Below, piece by piece: positions 1-8,621 of a stretch of 64,000 nucleotides of DNA; within the stretch, counting starts at the first letter, position 1, and each line of letters opens with the position of its first letter. The stretch lies in NCBI RefSeq assembly GCF_025145845.1, contig NZ_CP102253.1, positions 1,736,001-1,800,000 on the forward strand. The letters are read 5' to 3'. Under the pieces are notes generated by a model. The model did no database searches. It was not told the DNA's origin and was given only the letters and a program-made list of their open reading frames with translations. This DNA is from Alistipes shahii WAL 8301 (GTDB taxonomy: Bacteria; Bacteroidota; Bacteroidia; Bacteroidales; Rikenellaceae). A program made the position numbers and the translations under genes.

Positions 1-748
1 GGGTTCCGGTCTTCATGCGTCCGGTCTCGAAACCGATGGCCCGGAGACTCTCCGTAATGCCGTGCGAAGCGGCGTCCCCCGCCCTGCCGCCCTCGGCGTG
101 CGAGGCTCCGCAGTGCATCACTCCTCTGAGGAATGTGCCGGAGGTGAGTATGACTTTCCGGCAGGAAAATTCGACGCCCATGCGGGTCCGAACGCCCCGG
201 ATGGCGAGTTTTCCGGCGGCCGACGGTGCATTTCGGAGTGTCGGATCTGAATCTGCATCCGATTCGGCTGCCGAAGAAATCGTGCCGGGCGCGGAATTGA
301 ACGACGTTGTGGTTTCGTCGGGCAGATTGTCCGACGGCGCCGCGTTTGTTTCCGGAGCCGGGGCGAACAGCAGTTCGGTCGCGGCGTCCTGCCAGATATA
401 GAGGTTCCAGGTGTTTTCGAGCGTGCGACGCCACTCCTCCGAAAAACGGGTTTTGTCGCATTGCGCCCGGGGACTCCACATTGCCGCACCCTTCGACCGG
501 TTGAGCATCCGGAACTGAATGGTCGTGAGGTCGGTGATACGGCCCATTTGGCCGCCTAATGCGTCTATCTCTCTGACAATCTGACCTTTGGCTACTCCTC
601 CGACTGCCGGGTTGCACGACATGGCAGCCAGTTTGGCCATGTCCATCGTGAGCAGCAGCGTGCGCGAGCCGAGCCGTGCGGCGGCCGAGGCGGCTTCGCA
701 TCCGGCGTGTCCTCCGCCGATGACGATAATGTCGTAATCGAGTGTCAT
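1..748 (-). CDS. mnmG: MnmG (GidA), tRNA uridine-5-carboxymethylaminomethyl modification enzyme, C-terminal part outside window
   Basis: With MnmE, MnmG installs the cmnm5 group on the wobble uridine of certain tRNAs, using FAD. The frame starts MTLDYDIIVIGGGHAGCEAA, the FAD-binding Rossmann motif at the N-terminus, followed by the family segment SCNPAVGGVAKGQIVREIDA. After about residue 185 it returns to family sequence (VILTSGTFL, HCGASHAEGGRAGDAASHG, GRMKTGT). Residues about 129-184 are an Ala/Ser/Asp/Pro-rich insert where other MnmG proteins have a hairpin of about ten residues. The insert is in frame, with no stop. The start ATG at 748 overlaps the TGA of the upstream lipoprotein gene (ATGA), so the two are probably translationally coupled. 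The gene runs off the left edge. Confidence 0.95.
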   Translation of the reverse strand, partial: MTLDYDIIVIGGGHAGCEAASAAARLGSRTLLLTMDMAKLAAMSCNPAVGGVAKGQIVREIDALGGQMGRITDLTTIQFRMLNRSKGAAMWSPRAQCDKTRFSEEWRRTLENTWNLYIWQDAATELLFAPAPETNAAPSDNLPDETTTSFNSAPGTISSAAESDADSDPTLRNAPSAAGKLAIRGVRTRMGVEFSCRKVILTSGTFLRGVMHCGASHAEGGRAGDAASHGITESLRAIGFETGRMKTGT

Positions 749-1677
749 TCGTTATTCGTTTTGTCTGTTTTCGGATCTGTCTCCCGGAGTGGTACGGCTC
801 CGGAAATCAACGCTTCGAAGTCGGTTTCGTTCCACTCCACCTCGCTCTCGTCGGGCAGTTCCAGCGAGTGAAAGTCGATCATATCCATCTCAAGTCCTGT
901 TTCAAAGGGAACATAAAGCGACTGAAACCGTTCTGTTTTCCGGTCATTGCTGAAGGCGAACACAGCCATCCTGCACACGGTGTCCACAAGGTATATGTCC
1001 ACCCGGTCGATGCCGGCGTCTCCGGCCGTTGTCCGGAGGCGGTAATGCGTCGGGGCGATGCGTTCCGCCGCGCTGATGCGTGAGGGCCGCGGGCCGTCCA
1101 TTGTCTGACGGACGAAAAGCGAATCCGAAATCCACACCGGATAGGGATTGAAACAGTTTACGTAGTAGCTCCCCCGGAAAGAGCGGACCGGCGTCCAGCT
1201 GTGCGGAAGTCCGGCCAGCGCCGCATGGTGTGCAAGCGGCCCGGGACGGCGTTTCTTGAGCGTGTGCAGCAGGTCGGTGAAATCCTTCCATGCCGACTCG
1301 TTCTGCGGTGAAAGGCTTGCAAAATTGGGAATGTCGTTCGGCTGCGGACCTTTTCGGATAAAGACCTTATAGCGGTTCGTATCGCTGCCGATAAGGTACT
1401 CGTGGACGAAGAGAAATGTCGTGTCGTTCTCCGCGAAGGGTCCCCACCGTTTGCTGCTGCCGTCGCGGCCGGTCCAGGTACGGGATGCGGCGAGCGAAGA
1501 CCTCTCCCCTGCCGGCGTCTCCTTTCCTGTCAGCTCCGGCGTGGAAACTGCGGTTTCGGACGTGCCGTCGCCGGCGGAAGCCTTGTCTGCGGCGTCTCCG
1601 GCCGTGCGGCGGCCCGTACATCCGGCCAGCAGGAGAGCCGCGAGGACGGTCGCTGCGATAAATCGGGCGTGTTTCAT
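745..1677 (-). CDS. Lipoprotein of unknown function (310 aa)
   Basis: The start at 1677 gives a lipoprotein signal peptide, MKHARFIAATVLAALLLAGC, with the Cys in a good lipobox. A longer open frame upstream has no signal peptide and overlaps ybeY, so it was not used. After a low-complexity Ala/Gly/Asp/Thr linker (about 20-65) the rest is a mixed alpha/beta domain with no motif I recognise. It may belong to a Bacteroidota lipoprotein DUF, but I cannot name one. It lies 5 bp after ybeY and overlaps mnmG by 4 bp, so it is part of the pheS-to-mnmG run. Expected to be anchored in the cell envelope. Confidence 0.75.
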   Translation of the reverse strand: MKHARFIAATVLAALLLAGCTGRRTAGDAADKASAGDGTSETAVSTPELTGKETPAGERSSLAASRTWTGRDGSSKRWGPFAENDTTFLFVHEYLIGSDTNRYKVFIRKGPQPNDIPNFASLSPQNESAWKDFTDLLHTLKKRRPGPLAHHAALAGLPHSWTPVRSFRGSYYVNCFNPYPVWISDSLFVRQTMDGPRPSRISAAERIAPTHYRLRTTAGDAGIDRVDIYLVDTVCRMAVFAFSNDRKTERFQSLYVPFETGLEMDMIDFHSLELPDESEVEWNETDFEALISGAVPLRETDPKTDKTNNE

Positions 1678-1682
1678 CGCGG

Positions 1683-2120
1683 TCACTGCCGGGGGTCCTC
1701 CCAGAATTTCAGGTATTTGTCCTCCTTTCGGTGCATCTGTGCATTGGTGCGGGGCGTTTTGTCGCCCTGCCCGCAGAGGTGCAGTATCCCGTGGACCACT
1801 ACCCTGCGCATCTCCTGCAAGGTCGTCGCGCCGTACTGGCGGGCGTTGTCGGCAACGGTCTCGACGTCGATGAAGATGTCGCCCGAGACGATCCGTGCGC
1901 CTTTGCGGTCGCTGTAATCGAACGTGATGACGTCGGTGAAGTAATCGTGCCCGAGGTATTGGCGGTTCATCTCCAGCAGCCGCTGCGCCGAGCAGAAAAT
2001 ATAGGTGACGTCGCCCAGCGCGTAGCCCTCCCCTGCGGCCACTTCGTGCAGCCATCGTGCCGTGAGGCGCTTTTGCGGGAGTCGGTAGGTGCAGTCGTCG
2101 GTAAAGTATCTGACAGCCAT
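1683..2120 (-). CDS. ybeY: YbeY, rRNA-maturation endoribonuclease
   Basis: YbeY is a metal-dependent single-strand RNase involved in 16S rRNA 3'-end processing and ribosome quality control. The 145-aa length fits the family. The metal-site motif reads HGILHLCGQGD, with the two first histidines in place. The third ligand position, His in Escherichia coli (HGxLHLxGxDH), is Asp here; I believe this is common in Bacteroidota homologues. Upstream sequence (VSGDIFIDVETVADNA) also matches the family. The gene is followed after 5 bp by the lipoprotein gene, and is separated by 84 bp from the EnvC-like gene. Confidence 0.92.
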   Translation of the reverse strand: MAVRYFTDDCTYRLPQKRLTARWLHEVAAGEGYALGDVTYIFCSAQRLLEMNRQYLGHDYFTDVITFDYSDRKGARIVSGDIFIDVETVADNARQYGATTLQEMRRVVVHGILHLCGQGDKTPRTNAQMHRKEDKYLKFWEDPRQ

Positions 2121-2204
2121 TTTTTTTCGTTGTTGTTATGTCGTTGTCCGTCCCGGGGCGGACGGCGTGCCGGCCACCGCACGGAACCGCATGAAACGGC
2201 GGTT

Positions 2205-3326
2205 TTATTTTCGGAAACACTCCTCCGCCCGCATCTTCTGTCCGGGGTTGGGCGGGTAGATGCCGAAGACGAGTTTGTATTCGGTTTCCATCGTCATCAC
2301 GTTGACCGCCGAGCCGATGGTCCCTATCTGTGCGTTTCTTGCCACTTTCTGGCCCTTTTCGACGCAGATCGTCCCCATGTTGGCATAGGAGGTTATGTAT
2401 TCGCCGTGAGCGACGTAAACGTCGTATTTATTGGTGATGCGGTTGCGCTTCACGTCGACGACCTTGCCGTCGTAGATCGAGATGACGTGCGCTCCCTTCG
2501 GACCGGTGATCTCGGCCATGTTCTCCTTGTAGCGCTTCACGCGTCCGGCAGTCACCGGGAGACGCAGCCCGGAGGTTTTCGCCGAGAACGAGGCGCCCTC
2601 GGTGTTGCCCTTGGTCAGCTTGCGCAGTTCGCCGATGGCCACGTCGAGCTGCTGCTCCTGTGCGATTTTGCGTTGCAGGGCCGTCTTTTCCTTCTGCGAC
2701 ATCGACCGGATGCTGGCCTTGGCGTTGCGGGCGTCGCGCTGGAGTTTCTCGCGCTGCGCCGAGAGGCTGCGCGTCACCGAGTCGAGCGACCGCTTGCGGC
2801 GGTCGAGCGTCTCCTTTTCGGTGCGGACCTCGGCGGTCAGCGCCTCGATGTCGCGCAGTTTGCGTTCGCGCAGCGAGGCGACCTCGCGCAGGGCGGTGAT
2901 CTTGCGCGCCACGTCCGTGAAGTCGCGCGAGGAGAAGATATAGGTCAGGTAGTTGTTGTGCTTGTAGTTGCGGTAGGCTTCGCGTACCATTTCGCCGTAC
3001 TGCGCGCGGTCGCGTTCGAGCTTTGCCGAAAGGTTCCCGGCCACGCTGTCCGTGCGGGCGATCTCTCCGCGCAGGAGGCGCGCCTGCTTTTCGGTCTCGT
3101 CGAGCAGCTGGTTGCGCGAATCAATCTGGCGCGCCAGGCGGCGCACCCGTTCCTCGGTGGCCGTGCGGCCCTTCTGGATCTTCGAAATCTCCTGCTCTTC
3201 GGTGGCGATCCGCTTTTCGAGGGCCGCGATGACCCGTTTCTGCTCCTCGATGCGGCGGTCGGTCTGTGCGGCGGCGGTGAGGGTGAAGAGCAGGAACGCA
3301 AGGGTCAGGATGCGGAGCGGTCTCAT
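2205..3326 (-). CDS. EnvC-like murein hydrolase activator (coiled coil plus degenerate LytM/M23 domain)
   Basis: 373 aa. A signal peptide (cut after about TAAAQ, residue 21) is followed by a long Arg/Glu-rich coiled coil (about 22-240), then a C-terminal M23/LytM-like domain (about 250-373: GLRLPVTAGRVKRY, ISIYDGKVVDV, VYVAHGEYITSYANM). The HxGxD and HxH zinc motifs of active M23 peptidases are not complete, as in E. coli EnvC, which activates AmiA/AmiB amidases rather than cutting peptidoglycan. The role in daughter-cell separation is therefore inferred from the family. It lies 8 bp after the TPR gene, in the same operon. Confidence 0.87.
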   Translation of the reverse strand: MRPLRILTLAFLLFTLTAAAQTDRRIEEQKRVIAALEKRIATEEQEISKIQKGRTATEERVRRLARQIDSRNQLLDETEKQARLLRGEIARTDSVAGNLSAKLERDRAQYGEMVREAYRNYKHNNYLTYIFSSRDFTDVARKITALREVASLRERKLRDIEALTAEVRTEKETLDRRKRSLDSVTRSLSAQREKLQRDARNAKASIRSMSQKEKTALQRKIAQEQQLDVAIGELRKLTKGNTEGASFSAKTSGLRLPVTAGRVKRYKENMAEITGPKGAHVISIYDGKVVDVKRNRITNKYDVYVAHGEYITSYANMGTICVEKGQKVARNAQIGTIGSAVNVMTMETEYKLVFGIYPPNPGQKMRAEECFRK

Positions 3327-3333
3327 GGCAGGG

Positions 3334-5139
3334 CTATTCTTTGGGTTCGGGCTTTTTGACGGCGGGTTGTTTCAGCCGCTGTTCGATCTGCCGGGCGTCG
3401 TAACCCTTTTCAAGCGCCCTCCGCCAGTAGATTTCAGCCATGAACTGCTCGCCCAGGAGGTGCAGGATGTCACCGTAGTGAACCATCAGTTCGGGGCTTT
3501 TCTGTCCGTCGAGCGCCACGGCTTTTTGCAGAATCTTCCTGGCTTCGTCCGTGCGTCCCAGCTTGAAGAGCACCCAGCCGTGTGTGTCGAGGTAGGTGGG
3601 GTTGTTGTCGGTGAGCGCCACGACGCGGCTCGACATGGTGAGCGCCCGTTCCAGATCGCGCTCCTCGAGCGAGAGAAAATAGGCGTAGTTGTTGAGCACC
3701 ATTGTGTTGTCGGGCCAGTAGCGCAGACTTCGCTCATAGGCCTTGTAGCACTCTTTCATGGCTTTGCGGGCAATGCCCTTTTTGCCGAGCAGACCCATTT
3801 GCAGGGGCAGGCGTTCCTCCAGGTTCGGTTCTCCGGCCTCGGCCTTCTGATGCCAGGCGTCGCCGATCATGCCCCAGATCACGCTGCGCAGCGAATCCGT
3901 GTCGGCATGGCGCAACGCCCCCTTGTAGGCGCCGATGGCTTTGACGTACTGCTTCGAGTTGCTCATCACATGCCCTTTGGAGAGGTGGAAATCGACCTTC
4001 GCGGGGAACAGCTCCAGGGCGCGGGTGACGTATTTGTCGACCGAGTCGGGGTGCTGGAGGTAGCTTTCGATGTCGATCACCGCCCGGAAATACTCCTCCG
4101 CGGGAGGCTGGTCGGCGAGGTGGCTCTTGTAGAGCGCGAGGGCCTGCTCCAGTTCGCCCGAAGCGATCAGGTGGCCGGCGTAAAGCTCCACGACGCGCTT
4201 GTCGTCGGGATAGCGGATGGCCAGCGTCGAGGCCAGGTCGTTCAGCTGGAAGTAATATTCGCGGTAGAAGCGCGTGTCGGAGGTGAACTGCCCGAAGCGT
4301 TTGATCTTGGTTTCGAGCGGCAGTTCGTCGGATTGGAACAACTGCCGCGTGACGGCCAGCAGCGCCCGGTAATCCTGCTGTCCGGCGTGAAAATCGGCCA
4401 GCGCCATCAGCGTCTGTACGTTCGTGGAGTCGATCTGCAACGCGCGGTCGTATTCGGCGCGGGCCAGCGAATCCTTCTTGGCGATGGCGTAGAGGTCGCC
4501 GAGGATCACGTGGTGCTGCGCCTCATAGGGGGCGGCTTCGACCATCGCCCGGGCTTCGACCACGGCTTTGTCGATCTGGTTCGTCGCCACCAGCAGACGC
4601 CGTTTCATGGCGCTCAACACGGGAATGCGTCCGAAGCGCAGTTCGGCCGAATCGAGTGTCACGAGGGCCATGACGGGACTTTGCTTCTGCTCGTAGAGGG
4701 CCGCCAGAATGCGGTAGTTGTCGGGGTCTTTCGGGTTTTCCGTTTGCAGGCGGCGGTAGACCTTCAGCGCCTCGTCGTAACGCCCGGCGTAGATGAGCGC
4801 CTGTCCGTAGAACTGGTGATACCACTTGTTCGTCGTGTCGAGCCGGAAAGCCTTCCGGGCCAGTTCCACGGCCTCGTCGGGCATGGCGTACATGCCGTTC
4901 GCCGCGAGTTCGTAGTAGGCCGGGGCGTAGGTCGAGTCGTTGCGGATCGCCTCGAGGAACAGCTCCCGGGCGCGCACCGAGTCTCCGGCGATGGCATTCT
5001 GCTTGACGCCTTCGGTGTAGAGCCATACGCTGCGCAGCGAATCGGGGTATTCGGGCGCCGCCGAGGGACCCTTTCCCGTGACGAACGCCGCGGAGAAGAG
5101 CAGAAGGCAGAGGACCGTTGTCGCTGTGAGGCGTTTCAT
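3334..5139 (-). CDS. Exported tetratricopeptide repeat protein (601 aa)
   Basis: The N-terminus MKRLTATTVLCLLLFSAAFVTG is a signal peptide. The mature protein is made of TPR-like helical pairs, for example ARELFLEAIRNDSTYAPAYY near residue 60, YDEALKVYRRLQTENPKDPD near 115, LARAEYDRALQIDSTNVQTL near 230 and RTDEARKILQKAVALDG near 535. No catalytic domain is visible. TPR proteins of this kind act as periplasmic scaffolds. Its place between pheS (15 bp upstream) and the EnvC-like gene (8 bp downstream) hints at an envelope role, but no specific function can be given. Confidence 0.82.
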   Translation of the reverse strand: MKRLTATTVLCLLLFSAAFVTGKGPSAAPEYPDSLRSVWLYTEGVKQNAIAGDSVRARELFLEAIRNDSTYAPAYYELAANGMYAMPDEAVELARKAFRLDTTNKWYHQFYGQALIYAGRYDEALKVYRRLQTENPKDPDNYRILAALYEQKQSPVMALVTLDSAELRFGRIPVLSAMKRRLLVATNQIDKAVVEARAMVEAAPYEAQHHVILGDLYAIAKKDSLARAEYDRALQIDSTNVQTLMALADFHAGQQDYRALLAVTRQLFQSDELPLETKIKRFGQFTSDTRFYREYYFQLNDLASTLAIRYPDDKRVVELYAGHLIASGELEQALALYKSHLADQPPAEEYFRAVIDIESYLQHPDSVDKYVTRALELFPAKVDFHLSKGHVMSNSKQYVKAIGAYKGALRHADTDSLRSVIWGMIGDAWHQKAEAGEPNLEERLPLQMGLLGKKGIARKAMKECYKAYERSLRYWPDNTMVLNNYAYFLSLEERDLERALTMSSRVVALTDNNPTYLDTHGWVLFKLGRTDEARKILQKAVALDGQKSPELMVHYGDILHLLGEQFMAEIYWRRALEKGYDARQIEQRLKQPAVKKPEPKE

Positions 5140-5153
5140 GGGCGTCAGGGGGT

Positions 5154-6179
5154 TTAGAGCGCTTCGTCGAACTGGTGGAGGAACCGCACGTCGTTTTCGA
5201 AATAGAGACGCAGGTCCTTCACGCCGTACTTGAGCATGGCGATGCGTTCAATACCCATGCCGAAGGCGAATCCGGAATATTTCTCGGGGTCGATATTATT
5301 GGCTTTCAATACGTTCGGGTCCACCATGCCGCAACCCATGATTTCGAGCCATCCCGTGCCCTTGCAGACGTTGCAGCCCTTGCCGCCGCAGAGGTTGCAC
5401 GACACGTCGACCTCGGCCGACGGTTCGGTGAAGGGAAAGTACGACGGGCGCATGCGGATCACGGCCTGCTCGCCGAAGACCTCCTTGGCGAAGTAGAGCA
5501 ACGACTGCTTCATGTCGGCGAACGAGACGCCCTCGTCGATGTAAAGTCCTTCGATCTGATGGAAGATGCAGTGCGCGCGGTACGAAATGGCCTCGTTGCG
5601 GAACACACGGCCCGGGCAGATGACGCGGATGGGCGGTTTCTGACGCTCCATCGTGCGGACCTGGATCGACGAGGTGTGCGTGCGCAGCAGGATGTCGGGG
5701 TCCTTCTCGATGAAGAACGTGTCCTGCATGTCGCGTGCCGGGTGCTCGGGCGGGAAGTTCAGGGCCGAGAAGACGTGCCAGTCGTCCTCGATCTCGGGTC
5801 CGTCGGCCACGGTGTAGCCCAGCCGCGAAAAGACCTCGACGATCTGGTTTTTCACCAGCGAGATCGGGTGGCGCGAACCGAGGTGCTCGGCCGTGCCGGG
5901 GCGCGTCAGGTCGCCCGACGACGAGGCCTCGTCGGCCGCGGCGTTCTGCAACTGCTCGCGCAGCGCGTTGATGCGCTCCGTGGCCTCGTTTTTGAGACGG
6001 TTCAACTGCTGGCCCAGTTCGCGTTTCAGTTCGGGGGCTACCGTCTTGAACTCCTCCATCAGGGCGGTCAACTCGCCTTTCTTGCCGAGAATCCGGATGC
6101 GGAACTCCTCGATTTCGGCGGCGGCTTTCGGCTTAAACTCCTCGACACGTCGCAGGAGTTCATTGATTTTGTCAGTCAT
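5154..6179 (-). CDS. pheS: Phenylalanyl-tRNA synthetase alpha subunit
   Basis: PheS forms the catalytic half of the PheS2PheT2 enzyme that charges tRNA-Phe in the cytoplasm. The 341-aa length is typical. An N-terminal coiled-coil arm (about 1-85) is followed by the class II core. Motif 1 lies around HPISLVKNQIVEVFSRLGY, motif 2 includes LLRTHTSSIQVRTM and RVFRNEAISYRAHCIFHQIE, and motif 3 is FAFGMGIERIAMLKYGVKDLR. It is the first gene of a minus-strand run down to mnmG. pheT is not in the window, so the two subunit genes are unlinked here. Confidence 0.97.
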   Translation of the reverse strand: MTDKINELLRRVEEFKPKAAAEIEEFRIRILGKKGELTALMEEFKTVAPELKRELGQQLNRLKNEATERINALREQLQNAAADEASSSGDLTRPGTAEHLGSRHPISLVKNQIVEVFSRLGYTVADGPEIEDDWHVFSALNFPPEHPARDMQDTFFIEKDPDILLRTHTSSIQVRTMERQKPPIRVICPGRVFRNEAISYRAHCIFHQIEGLYIDEGVSFADMKQSLLYFAKEVFGEQAVIRMRPSYFPFTEPSAEVDVSCNLCGGKGCNVCKGTGWLEIMGCGMVDPNVLKANNIDPEKYSGFAFGMGIERIAMLKYGVKDLRLYFENDVRFLHQFDEAL

Positions 6180-6181
6180 AT

Positions 6182-6212
6182 TTTGATCGTGTTTCTTTTT
6201 TGTCTACTTTTG
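6182..6212 (+). promoter_or_regulatory. Bacteroidota-type promoter for the patatin gene
   Basis: TTTG at 6182-6185, a 19-bp spacer, then TACTTTTG (TAnnTTTG) at 6205-6212. This matches the Bacteroides housekeeping sigma consensus in both elements and spacing. The transcript would start near 6218-6220, about 37 nt before the ATG at 6256. Confidence 0.7.
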
Positions 6213-6232
6213 AACGACATCGTAGTAACGTG

Positions 6233-6240
6233 CAAAGTTA
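6233..6240 (-). promoter_or_regulatory. Candidate -7 element for the pheS-mnmG operon
   Basis: Minus-strand TAACTTTG (TAnnTTTG) 54 bp upstream of the pheS ATG. No clear -33 TTTG partner at the usual spacing, so this is tentative. It faces the patatin promoter, so the 76-bp gap carries divergent promoters. Confidence 0.45.
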
Positions 6241-6255
6241 TAAAAAAATTGAGAT

Positions 6256-8553
6256 ATGTTGCGTAAAATCGGCTCATTTGTCGGGATGCTGCTGCTGGCG
6301 GCGCTCCCTGCTGCGGCCCAGAAGGTAGGGGTCGTGATGAGCGGCGGCGGCGCGAAGGGGCTTTACCACATCGGCGTCCTGGAGGCGCTCGAAGAGAACG
6401 GCGTGCCGATCGACTATGTGGCCGGGACCTCGATGGGTTCGATCATCGCCGCGATGTACGCCGCAGGATATTCCCCGGCCGAAATGCGTGCGATCGTCAA
6501 CTCGGGGGTGGTCAAGGAGTGGGTCTCGGGGCGCATCGACCCCAACAAATACATGGCCTATTACCGGCAGGTGGGGAGCAATCCCGCGTTTTTGAGCCTG
6601 CGCATCGACGTCGAGAGTCCCTCCGGGAAGCGGCTGCGCGTACCCCGGAACCTGATCTCCTCGACGCAGATCGACATGGCCCTCACGGAGCTGTTCGCTC
6701 CGGCGACGGCCGCTGCGGACGGTGATTTCGACCGCCTGATGGTTCCGTTCCTCTGCGTGGCCAGCGACCTGAACCACCGCGGGCCGGTGGTCCTGCGCGA
6801 GGGGGATTTGAGCGAGGCGGTCCGCTCGTCGATGTCCATTCCGCTGGTGTTCAAGCCGATGGTGAAAGACTCGATGCTGCTCTACGACGGCGGCATCTAC
6901 GACAACTTCCCGTGGAAACCCCTCGACGAAGATTTCCGGCCCGATCTGATCGTCGGCTCGATCTGCACCGAGGGCAACACCCCGCCCAGCGAGGAGAGCA
7001 ACATCATGGACCAGGCTTTCATGCTGGCCATGCACGATACCGACTACACGCTGCCCGAGGAGCGCAGCGTCACGATCCGCCGCGCCGTGGGGGTCAACAT
7101 GCTCGATTTCGACCAGGCCGAGGCGATTATGAACGCAGGTTATGAGGACGCCGTGGCGGCCATGCCGCAGCTGTTGGAGAAAGTCGCCGAACGCCGCGAC
7201 TCGGCCTACTACGCCGGGCGTCGCGAGGCGTTCCGTGCCAAGTGTCCGCCGCTGGTCTTCGACGACTACAAACTCGAAGGGCTGAAGCGCGCCCAGCGGG
7301 AGTATATCCGCGATTTCGTGCAGGTGGACCGCCGCACGCCGGGCATTCAGCGGCCGATGGGCTTCGAGGAGCTGAAAGACAATCTCTTCGAGGTGCTTGC
7401 CGGCGGCGATTTCACGATGGACTTCCCCACCGTGCGCTACGACTCCGTCCGGGAACGTTATTCGTTCGAGGCCAAGTTCGGCACGCGGCCCAATTTCAAG
7501 ATCATCCTCGGGGGAAACATCTCCTCGACGGCCTTCAACCAGGCCTATATCGGCATCAATTACAAGAACATCGGCCGCGTCGCGCAGCAGTTGGGCGCAG
7601 ACCTCTACCTGGGGCCGATCTACACCTGGGGAGCGATCGGGGGCCGGACGGATTTCTACGCGTGGAAGCCGATATTCCTCGACTATTCCTACAATTTCGC
7701 GGTCCGGAATTTCCGCCACGGCTATTTCGGCAACGTCACCAAGGTCCGCAACGCCCAGCAGGTCAAGAACAGCGAGAGCTTCTTTTCGACGGGCGTGGGG
7801 ATGCCGCTGACCCACCGCAGCCTCCTGACGCTGCGCGCCAACGCCGGACACATCAACTACCGCTACGATTCGGACGTGCTGTTCGCCGACGACACCGACC
7901 ATTCGCGCTTCTCGTTCTTCGGCCTGCGGGCCGGGGTCGCCCGCAATACGCTCGACAAGTTCCTCTATCCCCGCCGCGGTTCCGAACTGCATCTCTCGGC
8001 CATCTATGTCGCCGGACGCGACAAATACCAGCCCTACGATGCGAAAGACTTCATTTCGCGCGAAACCCGACAGTGGATCGGAGGGCGTTTTTCGTGGGAC
8101 AAGTTCTTCGATGTGCCGGGCGTCAGCTGGTTCTCGTTCGGTTTGAACGTCGATGCCGTGTGGACCAACCACCCGCGGTTCCGGACCGAATCCGCGACCC
8201 TGATGTCGATGCCCGACTATGCGCCCGTGCCGCATGCCCGGATGATCTACATGCCCGATTTCCGGGGCAAACGCTTTGCGGCGTGGGGCCTGATGCCGAC
8301 CTTCGACCTGCTGCCCAACTGCTTCTTCCGGACGGGGTTCTACACCATGTTCCGTGAAAAACGGGACTTCAACCCCCTGAAGAATCCCGACGAGCGCTGG
8401 CATTATATCGCCGAGGCGTCGCTGGTCTACCACACGCCGATCGGTCCCGTGAGCCTCGCGCTGACGAAATACGACCTGAAAAACTGGCGCAACATGTACC
8501 TGACCTTCAATTTCGGGTATGCGATTTTCGCCCCGAAAGGGACGTTCTATTGA
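6256..8553 (+). CDS. Patatin-like phospholipase fused to an outer-membrane beta-barrel domain
   Basis: 765 aa with a signal peptide (MLRKIGSFVGMLLLAALPAAAQ). The patatin domain (about 24-310) carries the oxyanion loop SGGGAKG, the nucleophile elbow GTSMG with Ser59, and the Asp of the dyad in YDGGIYDNFP at Asp211, so the Ser-Asp catalytic dyad is complete. The C-terminal half (about 370-765) is rich in alternating aromatic strands (YIGINYKNIGRVAQQLGADLYLG, FRTGFYTMF) and ends in Tyr, as in BamA/surface-antigen barrels. This layout resembles Pseudomonas PlpD, a type Vd autotransporter-like lipase. Location at the outer membrane and lipid acyl hydrolase activity are inferred from the family. 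Confidence 0.92.
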   Translation: MLRKIGSFVGMLLLAALPAAAQKVGVVMSGGGAKGLYHIGVLEALEENGVPIDYVAGTSMGSIIAAMYAAGYSPAEMRAIVNSGVVKEWVSGRIDPNKYMAYYRQVGSNPAFLSLRIDVESPSGKRLRVPRNLISSTQIDMALTELFAPATAAADGDFDRLMVPFLCVASDLNHRGPVVLREGDLSEAVRSSMSIPLVFKPMVKDSMLLYDGGIYDNFPWKPLDEDFRPDLIVGSICTEGNTPPSEESNIMDQAFMLAMHDTDYTLPEERSVTIRRAVGVNMLDFDQAEAIMNAGYEDAVAAMPQLLEKVAERRDSAYYAGRREAFRAKCPPLVFDDYKLEGLKRAQREYIRDFVQVDRRTPGIQRPMGFEELKDNLFEVLAGGDFTMDFPTVRYDSVRERYSFEAKFGTRPNFKIILGGNISSTAFNQAYIGINYKNIGRVAQQLGADLYLGPIYTWGAIGGRTDFYAWKPIFLDYSYNFAVRNFRHGYFGNVTKVRNAQQVKNSESFFSTGVGMPLTHRSLLTLRANAGHINYRYDSDVLFADDTDHSRFSFFGLRAGVARNTLDKFLYPRRGSELHLSAIYVAGRDKYQPYDAKDFISRETRQWIGGRFSWDKFFDVPGVSWFSFGLNVDAVWTNHPRFRTESATLMSMPDYAPVPHARMIYMPDFRGKRFAAWGLMPTFDLLPNCFFRTGFYTMFREKRDFNPLKNPDERWHYIAEASLVYHTPIGPVSLALTKYDLKNWRNMYLTFNFGYAIFAPKGTFY

Positions 8554-8582
8554 TCGCGAGGCCGATCCCATCCTCCTGTAAA

Positions 8583-8621
8583 AACGATGCCCGGATGCAC
8601 ACGCTGCATCCGGGCATCGTT
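8583..8621 (-). terminator. Intrinsic terminator between convergent genes
   Basis: Perfect 17-bp stem (8583-8599 with 8605-8621) and 5-nt loop. On the minus strand it ends in a short U run (complement of the A run 8580-8584), so it should terminate the GH43 gene whose stop codon it touches. It may also help stop the patatin transcript. Confidence 0.8.

Noticed and set aside
1731..3359. Long plus-strand frame over ybeY and the EnvC-like gene
   Set aside because: Antisense shadow of two well-supported minus-strand genes, with no family match.
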